Positions 24,701-35,110 of a stretch of DNA of 64,000 nt are shown piece after piece. How positions within the stretch are numbered: position 1 is the stretch's first letter; each line of letters starts with the position of its first letter. The notes beneath the pieces are model-generated. The model did not search any database and was not told the origin of the DNA. It worked only from the letters and a program-made list of their open reading frames with translations. A program made the translations under genes and the position numbers. The stretch is from Cordilura impudica (Eukaryota; Arthropoda; Insecta; Diptera; Scathophagidae), in contig OY821517.1 in NCBI GenBank assembly GCA_963682025.1, positions 54,458,716-54,522,715 of the forward strand, in the 5' to 3' direction.

Positions 24701-25383
24701 GTTGTTGTTCATTATCAAAGGATTTTGTCAAACAATTTGTCATAAAAGTAGATATTTTTGGTGTTTTTTTTTAGTAAATTATCTACCTTTGTATTTTGTT
24801 CAGTCTTTTTTTTTACGATATTCAGCACCGCTGAGTTTTTTCCGATAGGCACTCATATTAAAAAAAAAACAATAGATTAGAATTGCAAAAACACAAAAAG
24901 ATGTTGATACTTGTATAGGTATGTGAACACTATCAATTAGAATGAGCCACACACATTCAAAATAAATAACACCCACATTTTTATTTTTCATAGATAATTA
25001 TTGAAAAGGGAAATCACCTAATTATTCTTTAAAACCTTCTGAGCAGTGATGGGAATTTAGCTATTTTCCCGTCAAATCTAGCGATTTTAAAATAAAGTTA
25101 AGGTACACAGATTTTTTAAGAATATTATTTTATTTTTTTTATTAAATCTGTGGTCAGAATCGATAACCCTCTAAGTCGAATTACTAATAAGAAAGTAAAT
25201 TCAATAATTGAATTATTTAATATAATTAAATAGAAATTTCGTACTCGTTTAAAGCAAAACTGGGCCAAATCAATTTTCGAATTTAAATAGCCCTTATATT
25301 ATTTTACCTTTAAATTTTGGCGCCCTTTAAATTATGCCGCCCTAGGCCTGGGCCTCATGGGCCTAGGCGTAAATCCACCACTG
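21781..25383 (-). mobile_element. hAT transposon, 3603 bp
   Basis: The ends CAGAGGCGGATTTA (21781) and TAAATCCACCACTG (25383) are imperfect inverted repeats starting CAG. They are flanked by the 8-bp duplication TAGACTAT (21773-21780 and 25384-25391), the hAT hallmark. The inner ends are rich in GGCCTAGG-type sequence. The element carries a ZMYM/TTF-finger type transposase gene on the minus strand. Deleting it and one duplication copy rejoins the two halves of the unassigned transposon gene. Confidence 0.92.
22310..24858 (-). pseudogene. hAT transposase (TTF-finger / DUF4371 / hATC type), pseudogene
   Basis: A first exon starts at the ATG at 24855 with MSAYRKKLSGAEYRKKKD, has two frameshifts in A-runs, and ends with PSCSSK at a donor near 24685. 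The main exon runs from about 24584. The zinc finger region is around RREWLIYSETKGSVFCVPC and FSDWKNSNARVEAHENS. Catalytic blocks include FGIIVDSTPDIAHVDQLA (first Asp), QSYDNASNMSGIYSGLQ (second Asp) and YVPCAAHSLNLVG. The C-terminal dimerisation domain has ALRIFLSIPATNCSAES. The 554-codon central frame is open, but a frameshift near 22860, a TAA near 22777 and a TAA at 22476-22478 within the hATC domain disable it. The downstream LKRVKNYLRASMGQDRLN is still readable. Confidence 0.88.
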
Positions 25384-26137
25384 TAGACTATCGTAAATAA
25401 CTGTAAATTAATCTGTTTCTGGTCATTGATTTGTTGACTGGTATGCAAGGAGGTTTCACAAAACATTGTTGTTTCCTTTGTCTATGTTATGACATGTCGT
25501 CATAACGTCAGAACAGTGTGGCCAAAAAGAACTGCGTATTCACCAGGAAAGCAAAACATTTCAAATAAACCATTAACTGATCCAAATGACGTTCTTCTTC
25601 CGCCGCTGCACATAAAATTGGGCCTTTTTAAGAACTTTGTCAAGGCTCTGGACGAAGATGGTGCAGCATTTAAATATTTGTTAGCGTTTTTTCCTAAAAT
25701 TTCATATGCTAAAATCAAAGAAGGCAAATTTGTTGGCCCTCAGATCAGGAAACTATTGAATGATGACAATTTTTCACAATTTTTATTGAAGAAAGAATAT
25801 GCAGCCTGGAAATCTTTCAAGAGTATCGTGGACAGTTTTCTTGGAAACAATAAGTGAAAACTACACACAAATTGTTGCTGAATTATTGAAAAATTGTCTC
25901 GAATTAGGTGCACGGACGTCACTCAAAATGCATTTTCTTCATTCGCATTTAGATTTTTTTCAACAAAACCTAGGTGCGGTGAGCGACGAACAAGGGGAGT
26001 GTGCTCACCAAGATTTAATGAAAATTGAAAGAAATTATCAAGGATTTTGGGACGAAAGCATGCCGGGAGACTATTGCTGGACTCTAATACGTGAAATAAC
26101 GCCATTCAATTTTGAAAATTCATTGATTTTTAAATAA
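25384..26137 (+). pseudogene. Unassigned arthropod transposon gene, 3' part
   Basis: This continues the gene at 20863 across the hAT. The frame gives QGGFTKHCCFLCLCYDM-like sequence, VLLPPLHIKLGLFKNFVKAL, FFPKISYAKIKEGKFVGPQ and FKSIVDSFLGNN. A frameshift at about 25850 leads to KMHFLHSHLDFFQQNLGAV, SDEQGECAHQDLM and SMPGDYCWTLIREI, then a stop. The His/Asp/Glu-rich block (LHSHLDFF, SDEQGE) looks like a catalytic core of DDE type, but that is inference. Only a few lesions are visible, so the element is fairly young. Confidence 0.65.
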
Positions 26138-26280
26138 ACTAATGATTTTTTATGTAAAATCGACATTTTTTTTTGTATCTCGAAAACCTGACGTGATAGA
26201 GAAAAACCAACTACAGATTCGAATTCAGTCCACCAAATTACCCTAGGAAAGATATTTGGTTGCTCCATTAACAATTACAC

Positions 26281-27235
26281 TACGGGGTATTTGGATAATT
26301 TAAAATCAAACTTTGCTAATAACCCAAAGTTCTTCTTTAACTTTATACGCGTTACAATACAATGTTTTGCTATGATAATTCATTCTCTGATTATCTAGAT
26401 AATTCGAATATGTTTGCTGATTTTTTCCAGTCCATGCATAGCGATTCTTTGATACGGAAACTGTTTTTAAGTCTCTGAAATTTTCATAAAAGCCTGGTGT
26501 TGATGGTGTTCGTTCCTGCTTGTATTTTGAGAAATTGCGCTCAAATTATAAGTGTGCCCATTACGTGTATTTTCAACAGTCTTTTGCAAATAGCTTACTT
26601 TCCTACTTCTTGGAAAGAATTATTTATTACACATATGTTTAAGTAAGGTAAGGTAAGGTATGGCGAGTGTACTTAACAATAGGGGAATAGCTAAGATAAG
26701 TGTTATCCCAAAGTTAATGGAGAAACTTGTTACTGATTATCTCTCTTATCAACTAAAGTCGAATATGTCTCCATTTATGGGTTCTTAAAATCAAGATCAA
26801 CAGTTACTAATCTTCTAGAATTTTCAACTCATGTTTTCAAAGGTTTCGTTTGTGGTGAGCAGACGGATGTGATATACACTGATTTTAGTAAAGCTTTTGA
26901 TAGGATGGATCATAGTATTTTGCTTTTCAAACTAAAACTCATTGGCATACATGAATCTATTATTTTATGGATTGAATCTTATCTTAAATTTAGAACTCAA
27001 AGAGTCATGATTCGCAATATTGAATCTAAGATTGTAAGAATTACTTCTGGCATTCCGCAAGGCAGTCATTTGGGTCCATTATTGTTTTTACTATTCCTAA
27101 ATGATCTTCCGAATGTAATTTCGAATTTCAATGTCCTTATGTATACAGATGATGTTAAGTTATTTCACAGTTTCCATGACATAAATGGTCATATTACTCT
27201 TCAACGTGAGCTTGATTTATTAGTTGAATGGACTT
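26281..27235 (+). pseudogene. Jockey-like LINE reverse transcriptase, 5'/central part
   Basis: The region reads in broken frames until 26869. From there an open stretch shows the reverse-transcriptase motifs YTDFSKAFDRMDHSIL, SGIPQGSHLGPLLFLLFLND and VLMYTDDVKLFHSF. The catalytic box is YTDD instead of Y/FADD; both aspartates remain. The frame is lost after LLVEWTC at about 27235. Upstream frames (GYLDNLKSNFANNPKFFF) fit the start of the domain. The C-terminal part lies at 29080-29586. Confidence 0.8.
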
Positions 27236-27380
27236 GTATTTTATGGGTGCAGCTATTTCCAATTAGGGCGATGACAATCGTCGAGATCTAGGGTGGTTGG
27301 ATTTGTAAATATGGGTTCTAGCTGCTCCAATAAAATTCTATTGAAGTGCAATTGACAGTGCTAAGAAAAAGGGTTAAAAT

Positions 27381-27415
27381 TTTTATAATTTCTCGTAAAT
27401 TGAGAAATTATAAAA
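27381..27415. other. Perfect 14-bp hairpin
   Basis: TTTTATAATTTCTC, a 7-nt loop, then GAGAAATTATAAAA. Just downstream (27425-27470) is GGGTTTAGGGTTTAAG, a chance telomere-like run. Confidence 0.6.
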
Positions 27416-27828
27416 TTGGTGTAGGGTTAGGATTATAAGGTGAGGAAATTAGGGTTTAGGGTTTAAGAAATAAAACATTATAATTAGTTTTAATTCAATT
27501 AAATTGCAAGTTCCTCTCCATTCGAGTGGTAAAAGCCAAGTAAGTTTACAAAATTATTTTAGGCTTCAAAAAGCGTCGGTTCAACATACAAAAAAGTGAT
27601 TTTCGCTAAATTTACTTTATTTTTTAATTTTAAAAAGTTACTCAAATTCAACGAGTATGAATATTTTTAGATATTACATATCATTCATGTTAGCGATAAG
27701 AAAATTTTTAATTTCCATTTCAATTCTTTATTTATGTAACATTTATCAGTTATTAATTTAACAATTTTTTTTTTCTTAAAGAGTTTAGGATACATATTCC
27801 TTTTCTGCTTAAATATATTTAACAATAA

Positions 27829-28306
27829 TCTTATATATTAAAAGAATTTATGAAAACTAAGGTCAGTCCGTCTGGCCGTTCTATCCGGCCGATTTCCTTC
27901 ATTTTTTTTTTTTTAAATGAAAGGTATTTTGACACAGATATGTCATCAAGCATTGGAATTTACTCTACTCCCACCTTACTCAAGTTATACTTTTTTCAAG
28001 ATTTTTTCAATATTTTCCTTCACTCAAACCTCTATAACTAGAGTTCTAATTAACGTTGGCTGTTGACATAAGTCTAAGAACACTCAGTGGATCAAGCTCT
28101 TTCTTTTGAGCTATTAACTGCTTAAATTCGTTTGGTTTGAGGAATTCGTTTGGTTTGGAATGTCTTCATTAATAACTTTTTAATAAAAAGTGTAAGAGAA
28201 ATGGGGATTCCACGTAAATATAAAGCGTTTTTAGTAGAATATGACTGCAGATATAATGCTGCTGTGACCACAGATATAATGCTGCGGAGCAGCAGGGGTT
28301 CTCTAG
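27829..28306 (+). mobile_element. Candidate short Helitron (478 bp), a second family
   Basis: It starts TCTTATATATTAAAAG after an A and ends TTCTCTAG before a T. Nine bases before the CTAG lies the hairpin GCTGCGGAGCAGC (5-bp stem, 3-nt loop). These are the three structural hallmarks of Helitron termini. There is no coding sequence, and the sequence differs from the eight-copy family. Confidence 0.6.
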
Positions 28307-28309
28307 TAT

Positions 28310-29078
28310 ATAATGAATTGAATTTACATAATATTACAAAGTAAGGTGAAGATTCTCAAAAAAAAAAACCTTATTGATAAGAAAATTTTAATGTAATCGA
28401 TATTAAATTTTATAATAAAAAAAGGAAATAATAATTGTTCAAACGTAGTTTGGGCAGGACTATGTGAACTTGCTGGAACTGAATCTTAAGAAATGTCCAC
28501 ATATGGTATTTTACAAAAGGGGGATAATTTCTAAAGAGTATTGCATTAGGGAAAATTCATAAAGATGGCAACCTTAGGTCCAATTTTAAAATATTTTTAA
28601 AGTCCCTATTTTTCCAGTAAGAAAGGAAAAGTGTAATTAAGTATCATAGAAAATAAAGGCAGAGTCTGTCATGTCTATCACATTACAAAATACTTCGTTT
28701 TACTATAATTTATTTTAGAATTCATGTTTTTTATATGCTTTATTAATAACGTAGCTCTTATATTAACTATAAACAACTTTTTCTTATTTGTCATACAAAT
28801 AACTTCAGATCTTTTCTGTATTTTACAAACATGCTCTAAAACGATGCCTGTTTGTTGTCATGTCTGTCACGACTGCTTTTTGTCCCTAATTATTAATAAC
28901 AATAATACTTTCTTACTTTTTCTAGTGGTAAATATGTTGTTCAGTTCCGTCTGCATAATTCTGCATATTTTTATGAACAATGAAGAACTTTTACTGTATA
29001 ATTTTGGATTAGAAAGATCTCTGAATGTCATGTCTGTCTCTATGGCATTAGCCATTAATGGTATAGTATTGGATACTG
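28310..29078. other. Stretch without a recognised gene
   Basis: A 132-codon plus-strand frame (28724-29122) is hydrophobic and cysteine-rich, but its last part overlaps LINE sequence. I recognise no domain in it and treat it as a chance frame in AT-rich DNA. Confidence 0.4.
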
Positions 29079-29079
29079 T

Positions 29080-29586
29080 TCTATCCGTATTTTACGAAAT
29101 AGCTTTATACAGCACTTGCTAGACTAATTTTGAAATATGCATCAATATTATGGAATCCATATTATCAGGTTAACGCCAATGCAATTGCTATTCATAAAAA
29201 GTTTTTGCTATTCTGTCAGCGTGGTTTACGTTAAAGTTATGATGACTTACTATCATATACTAAGGCTTGTCAGACTTCCAACTCTCGACAGTAGGAGGAC
29301 CACGCTGGGTGTTACCTTTGTATTCAACCTCTCGAATGGTGATGTTGACTTGGAGTTTCTTTTATCAAATTTTAATTTTAACACACCCTGTAGATTCACA
29401 AGACATTTTAATCCGCTTTATTTGGATTATTTTAGGACTAAATATGCTAATTCTTATCCTTTCCGCAGACTTTATCATGACTATAATGTGTTACACAATT
29501 TCGTTGATATTAATTGTAATGTGTTGAAAGTACAGCGCGATATAGTTGAATACCTAGGTAACTATTTTTTGTTCTTTAGTTTCTAA
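29080..29586 (+). pseudogene. Jockey-like LINE ORF2, C-terminal part
   Basis: STLARLILKYASILWNPYYQ is the typical post-RT motif of jockey-clade elements. It is followed by AIAIHKKFLLFCQRGL, a stop, and after a frameshift RLPTLDSRRTTLGVTFVFN, FTRHFNPLYLDYFR and YHDYNVLHNFVDIN. It ends at a stop at 29584-29586. This belongs with the reverse-transcriptase part at 26281-27235; about 1.85 kb between them is not LINE sequence. Confidence 0.7.
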
Positions 29587-29589
29587 ATT

Positions 29590-30052
29590 TAAATTTGTTT
29601 GTTATTAAATATCAGCTGATGACATAGTTCTGTTGCTAATTTACGTTCACACAATTTACTTGCCAGCTCTTGTTTAGAATAAAAATAAATTCTGGAATTC
29701 CGTTTTATTGAAGCCAAAAAGTTCGCTTTTTGCGCCCAGATAGTTTGGAGTGCGAATAGAATGACGTGTTGGCAAAATAAATATGGTGGATAGATTTGTA
29801 TTTCTGATCGTACTCTACTGTGGTAATGCTTCTGCCTTATATCCGAGCTATTTCGCGAAAAATTTACAATAATTTCTAAGTTTAAGGATAATTTTTCTCT
29901 CGCCAGCACCGATTTCGTCTCAAAATATAGTTTCCAAATGGAATAATTAAGTCAATTCAACTTTATACCAACATGTTTGTCTTCTACTAACAGACTTGTT
30001 CGTTGCTGTCTAGTTCATGGGGCTCCCCCTAATTGTAAATGTACGAATACTT
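29590..30052 (-). other. Possible 5' part of the Tc1-like element, with terminal repeat
   Basis: TACGAATACTTTTTG at about 30037-30051 and its flank match, in reverse complement, 24 of 26 bases of the terminal sequence at 19719. If this is the other end of the same Tc1 element, the non-inserted length (about 460 + 1000 bp) equals a normal 1.5-kb Tc1. The flank after the repeat is TG, not TA, so the pairing is not proven. Confidence 0.4.
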
Positions 30053-30439
30053 TTTGTGGCACTTATAGTTGCCATTTTGCATTTTTTGCATTGTAAGCAA
30101 AAAAAAAAAAAAAAAAATGAGGACGAAACGTTTCGTTAGTTTTTTGAAAAACAAGTCAAATTCCCACGTAACAATGGTGAAAAGTTCGTAATTCAAATTA
30201 CTTAATTCAAATTTTTATTAATATTTAAAATTTTCCTCTACAAGTGAACGGTTATTTTTTCTAGCAACTGTACAGTGCCGGTCAGTAACAAAGCTCTAAC
30301 ATTTGCTTTCAAATATTAGATCGATTCTCCCAAAACGTTTGCTCCCAAACGTATTAACAGTTATTCGATGGTCCCTCGTTTTGTAGTAGTTGTTTCTATA
30401 AAGTTTAAACACGAAACCAAATTCAACAGTAAGAAAATT

Positions 30440-31180
30440 ATAGACGATCTAGACCGACTATACGCTACCCTATACCATGGTTTAGAGACCCTATCTTTCG
30501 GTCCAAGTAATTCGATAAAAAAAAATAAGCATAAACCAAATTTGAGTGGCATTGTTATTCATTTTTTTGGCTGCAGATATGAAAAAGTTCATATCGGGTG
30601 GTAATTTATATGAGGTCGAAAATTGGACTGATCCAGACCGTATTTGGTAAAGACACTTATATTTTGAAAACATATATACAAACCAAATTTTAGAAAAATC
30701 TGTGCAATATTTTTTTTGTTTTTTTGATAGATTTAAGTGAAGATCGGGAAGCAGCTCTATATGGGGCCTATGACTAAGAATTGTCCTATAGGGATTATTT
30801 TTGGACTACAGATTAATGGATATAATAAACTCATTCGAACCCAATTTGACTGAGATGTATATGATAATTTGGATCTTATGGCAATTTATGTCGATTTCAT
30901 AGGGGCATTTGTATGGAGACCAGGTCTGAAATGGACCGAATTTCAATAGCGTTCATCCTATTGCCGATAAAGGCTTATATACGAAATTTCATCAAAACAT
31001 ATTCATCTTTGCGACCTGTAGTTTGATTACAATGTTTACACGGACAAACAGACGGACGGACAGGCGGACGGACAGACGGACGGACGGACGGACTGACGGA
31101 CGAATGGACATTGCTAAATCGACCCAAAAAGTGATTCTGACTTGATCGGTTTACTTGTATTGTATACTTATAGGGCTGTT
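30440..31180 (+). repeat. Dispersed repeat family R3, copy 1, with GACG/GACA microsatellite
   Basis: This shares long blocks with 50972-51815, for example AAAATAAGCATAAACCAAAT, GGCTGCAGATATGAAAAAGT and GATAGATTTAAGTGAAGATC. Near its end is a GACGGACGGACA-type run (about 31040-31100). There is no coding capacity. The family also occurs inverted at 31790-32785 and 60607-61003. Confidence 0.8.
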
Positions 31181-31789
31181 TAAATTATCGTAATTTGAAA
31201 TTTTTTTGAGTAATTTCATTAAAATAACAAAAGTGTACTACCCGCGGATCGTCACGGGTGCAAAAGTATATAGAGGGTTAAAGAGGACACTTTCACCTTT
31301 CTCAGGGTGGTATACGTTTCTTGTTCCCTTTTGTTCCCTAGAAGTTCTATTCCACTAAAGTTGAAATTTGACACAAATATAGTAGTTTAATAAATATTTC
31401 AGAACACCCCTACTATTAAACGGTAGGGTTGTGACCAATTACAACAACTAAAGACTGCAATCCTACCAATTATGTAAAGAAGACCGCAGGTTATTATCGA
31501 CGATAACTTGCGAATAGTAACCATTTATTCTTGATAAATAAAAATCAAAAAAAATCACCTTTTTCTGAAATTAAAAAAAAAAAACATTTGAGTTTGACAG
31601 CATGCCACGCCCACAATTTGCAATAGTTTAACCTAATTTTTTGGCTACATTATTCTGGACATATTAGCTACCAAATGGCTTTAAAATTTTAAAAATCGGT
31701 GACAAAAAAAATTGGGCTTAAGGTCAACGAAATCAAAATTTCAGCCACAGTCGCCGCTTGTCTGGAATTATTTTTAATTTTCCATATGG
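31181..31789. other. Stretch between two R3 copies, no gene seen
   Basis: Sequence such as TTTTTGGCTACATTATTC resembles diffuse fly repeats, but I cannot define an element. Confidence 0.4.
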
Positions 31790-32785
31790 TAGCTGACAAT
31801 AATTTCTGAGTCGATTTAGCGATTTCCGTCCGTCCGTTTGTGTGTACATGTAAATCTTGTAATCAAACTACAGGTCGCAAATCTATAATATTAATAGGCT
31901 AGGCGATTTTTTGTGACCGATGTTTTGTTCTACCGTTTTATCCCGATTTTGACCAAGAGTATATTATTTGAAAGGTATTTCTTTTTAGCCGTTTTACAGA
32001 TTTACAGATTTTAAATTTTTTTTCTTCATTTTGAGTAAATTACATTTAAAGTTGCTACTAACACATACACACAATTATACATATGCTAAGTGTGTGTTTA
32101 TTAAATTTGTTTATGTGTTTGTTAATGAGTTAGTTATCTTCATTCACAATAATAATAAACCATAAAAGTGTTGGTTTGTGAATTGGCTAAGTTAAAAAAT
32201 AAAGCTGCCTAGAATTTGCACTCGAATTTCGAGCGCTGGAATCTGCTAGTATTAATAAATTTTGTTGAAATTTGGTATATAGCATTTTATTGGCCTTAGA
32301 ACGAACGCAAATAAAATTGGTGATAATCGGTGGATGCTCAGACCTTGTCTCCATACAAATGACCCCTATGAGATCGACTTAAATTTCCATGAGATCCAAA
32401 TTATTATATAGAACTCAGTCAATTTTCAGTTGTGTGTGTTTATTACATCTCTTAATAAGTAGTTCAGAAATAAACCCTGCAGCACAATACTTAGTCATAG
32501 CCCCCATATCAACATGCTTCCCGATCTTCACTTAAATGTATCAAAAATCAAAAATATTGCACAGATTTTTCTGAAATTCGATCTGTATATCGTTTTGCAA
32601 GTGATAAGTGACTTTACCAAACATGGTCAAGATCGTTCCATTTTTCGACTTACTTTTTCAGATCTGTAGGCAATTAAATTAATAAAAATTAAACTCAAAT
32701 TTATGCTTATTTTCTATATACAATTAGTTGGATATAAGACCCATTCGCATCGTATAGTCGGTCTAATTTTTTTCTTACTTTATTA
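31790..32785 (-). repeat. R3 repeat, copy 2, interrupted by a short Helitron
   Basis: In reverse orientation to copy 1. The sequence before 31881 (CTACAGGTCGCAAA) continues at 32250 (TATTAATAAATTTTG), as in the uninterrupted copy at 60796-60825. It ends near 32785 with TATAGTCGGTCTA and TTTCTTACTT, the mirror of the family's start. Confidence 0.8.
31882..32249 (+). mobile_element. Short Helitron-like element, copy 4
   Basis: 368 bp, complete: starts TCTATAATATTAATAGGC after A and ends GGAATCTGCTAG before T, with hairpin CTCGAATTTCGAG. The empty site is known from the surrounding R3 repeat, which confirms insertion between A and T without duplication. Confidence 0.9.
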
Positions 32786-32917
32786 TTGATTTAAAACTTG
32801 AGCCTTTTACTTTAACTTCCTCTCGATAAAACTTCACTTTCTGAAGAACCGATGGAGCTATTTACTAAACGGTAAATGGAAGTCTCACCCAGAATTCTCA
32901 TACCATTTTGTTTTTAG

Positions 32918-33596
32918 ACCGAGCTCAATCTTATCGATAACACTCCCAGTCATTGTATACGCAATAGACGCATTTTGTACATTGAACGAAATTGTAATTG
33001 CACCTTTTCATATCCGATGGCTGTCAAAAAAACTGCTAAGAAATCTCTGCCAATTTATAAAGCTTCCAACTTGAAATGTACATATATAAACATAAGAGTT
33101 AGTAACTTCTGTATTTTGGGAACTATCTTGTATTAATGGAACATTCAATTCCAAGACGCTTTAATATCAACGAGTAACATTTTGGAGGAAGACATTGATG
33201 ACGTAGAATTTAATACATTCAACTGTAAATGTTATCCGAATTGCAATTATATACAATACGGTACTACAGTCTATGCTGATACTACCGGAGAAACTAAATC
33301 AAAAGACTATATAGATCTGGAGGTTCAATACCAGCATGATACATTATTTTCGTACCGATCGGCTTTATTCTTCAATATAAATATTAGACTCGATGGGTAA
33401 GTCACATATTTAGTAAGAAGAAAGAGTGATTTGAAAAACAAATAACAATCAGATTATTTCAGTGTCATATGGTGGCATAGCTGGTTTATTTTTGGGCATT
33501 TCCTTAGTTGGCATTATTGAGCTGTTGCATGATTTCATTGTATGTTCGAAACTAAGAACACAAAGACCCTTACAAACACATGTCAACCAAAAGTGA
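32918..33596 (+). pseudogene. ppk-family pseudogene, 3' exons
   Basis: After the acceptor TTTGTTTTTAG (ends 32917) the frame reads TELNLIDNTPSHCIRNRR, then ILYIERNCNCTFSYPM. This is the DEG/ENaC pattern of spaced cysteines, with some lost (IYKASNLKC has Tyr where Cys is usual). In the same frame, after an in-frame TAA at 33134, come FNCKCYPNCNYIQYGTTVY and FSYRSALFFNIN. A GT donor at 33397 and an acceptor at 33462 lead to SYGGIAGLFLGISLVGIIE, the GxS selectivity filter and second membrane helix, and a short tail ending NQK. The last junction is out of phase by one base. AATAAA at about 33657 may be its poly(A) signal. Confidence 0.85.
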
Positions 33597-33838
33597 TAAA
33601 AGAAAAAGTATAAATTTAACTACATGAAGAATGTAAATGGAAAATTACCAAAAACAAAATAAATTAATAAATAATTTTACCTACTCGAGGGTATTTCATT
33701 CAAACGAAAATAACATACACATACTATACTCACATATATGTACATAAAAGATCCTTTTGTAAAATTAAAACAACAGGTAGTTCGTTCTTTACAAACATTA
33801 AGCAGGCAAATATGATTTAAAATTCACTTCAAAAATAC

Positions 33839-33875
33839 TATAAATACTACAGCAAATCACTACAACACTACAGTT
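33839..33875 (+). promoter_or_regulatory. Core promoter of the Obp gene
   Basis: TATAAAT at 33839-33845 lies 33 bp upstream of the A in ACAGTTC (33870-33876), close to the insect initiator TCAGTY. The start codon is about 47 bp further on. Spacing is ideal for a TATA-Inr promoter. Confidence 0.7.
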
Positions 33876-33918
33876 CTTCTTAAGCGTTTGCATTACTGAG
33901 ACAGCACTACATTTTAAA

Positions 33919-34429
33919 ATGAAATTATTTTATGCCGTTTGTCTTCTAATTGCCTTGGTAAGTTATCACTAGATGGCCGTCTTAAGATATTTTTTTTTTT
34001 TTTAAATAATAAATCATATCTTTCCTTTAGACATCCGCTGAATATGTGATAAAAACTAGCGAGGATCATTTACAATATCGTAACGAATGTGTAGCTGAAC
34101 TTAAAATCCCTGAAGATAAAGTCGAACAATACAAGAAATGGCAATATCCCAATGATGCTCTTAGCCAATGCTATCTGAAGTGTGTCTTTAGCAAATTCGG
34201 TTTGTTTGACACCAAGTCTGGCTTCAACGTTGAGCGCATACACCAGCAATTGGTTGGCATCAATGTCGAAGCCGATCATGATGACGTCCTTCACGGCAAG
34301 ATAGTAGCCTGTGTCGATAACAATGAACAAGGCTCTAATGCTTGCGAATGGGCTTATCGTGGTGCCACTTGCTTAATCAAGAACAACTTACAGTTGGTGC
34401 AAAAGAGCGTTGCTCATGCAGCTGAGTGA
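33919..34429 (+). CDS. Classic odorant-binding protein (Obp99/Obp44a group), two exons
   Basis: A small secreted carrier protein that binds hydrophobic ligands in sensillar lymph or haemolymph. Exon 1 (33919-33957) encodes MKLFYAVCLLIAL. A 73-nt GT-AG intron (33958-34030) follows. Exon 2 (34031-34429) starts TSAEYVIK, so the signal peptide probably ends at TSA. The mature part has the six cysteines of classic OBPs: NECVAEL, SQCYLKCVF (C2-x3-C3), IVACVDNN, NACEWAYRGATC (C5-x8-C6). The total is 145 residues, normal for the family. Motifs GFNVERIHQQLVG and NEQGSNACEWAYRG place it with Obp99a/b/c and Obp44a; I do not choose a symbol. No lesion is visible. It is the only complete host gene in the window and lies ~320 bp downstream of the dead ppk gene. 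Confidence 0.95.
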
Positions 34430-34491
34430 TATTTTCATTTCGTAATTCTTTAATTAAGATTTTCTTCTTCAAAGAAATACATATTTTTTTA

Positions 34492-34497
34492 AATAAA
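34492..34497 (+). terminator. Poly(A) signal AATAAA of the Obp gene
   Basis: AATAAA 63 bp after the stop codon, in an AT-rich 3' untranslated region. Confidence 0.7.
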
Positions 34498-34766
34498 ATC
34501 AAATGTATGGAAAACCGATGAGTCGTGATTATTTTGGTTATCACTTTTTATTTTTTGTTGTTGGTTTATACTAAAACTAAGCAGAATAGTTCCACTATAA
34601 GAAACTGTACAAATAACCAAACTATTTAGAGCGTGAGGTAAGATATTTTAATTCTTAAACAACGTTGTCGCTTCATGGTTATGACATTTTAACATTGATG
34701 ACATTTTAACAAAGATATCGTTGATGAAAATCTAAGTTAACCCTTAGTTAAATGCTCTACCTCTGC

Positions 34767-34800
34767 GATATGGCTGCTTATTACTTTAAACAGCCATATC
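34767..34800. other. Perfect 10-bp hairpin downstream of Obp
   Basis: GATATGGCTG, 14-nt loop, CAGCCATATC. It lies ~270 bp past the poly(A) signal. No function can be assigned. Confidence 0.5.
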
Positions 34801-34924
34801 ACTACTTTCCATAATCACGGCTGCAGTTTTATTAAGATGGCATTTAATTTGAAGAGGACAATTTTATGTAAATTCACGTACATACGAGCTTAGGGAAAAT
34901 TAGTTTATTTTTAAAAGTATTAGT

Positions 34925-35110
34925 ATAGCCCAGCACTCGAAATTCGAGTGCAAATTCTAGGAAATATTATTTTTTCATTCAATTTTTGTCTTCCAACGTT
35001 TTTTTTTAATATATACATATAAAAAAAATTATAAATATATAAATGAGCCTAAATTCATGTTAATCAATTTTAGCAATTCACAATTTAACACAGAGCGTCT
35101 GATATACAAT
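34925..35110 (-). mobile_element. Short Helitron-like element, copy 5 (3' half only)
   Basis: It keeps the 3' hairpin as CTCGAAATTCGAG on the plus strand, followed by TGCAAATTCTAGG, and the CAATTTAACAC block, but lacks the 5' TC end. The 3' CTAG is mutated (TAGTATAG). Confidence 0.6.

Noticed and set aside
27425..27475. Telomere-like TTTAGGG repeats
   Set aside because: Only two or three imperfect units, and flies do not use this telomere repeat.
28724..29122. 132-codon hydrophobic frame as a receptor gene
   Set aside because: No conserved receptor motif or intron pattern, and its end overlaps LINE sequence in another frame.
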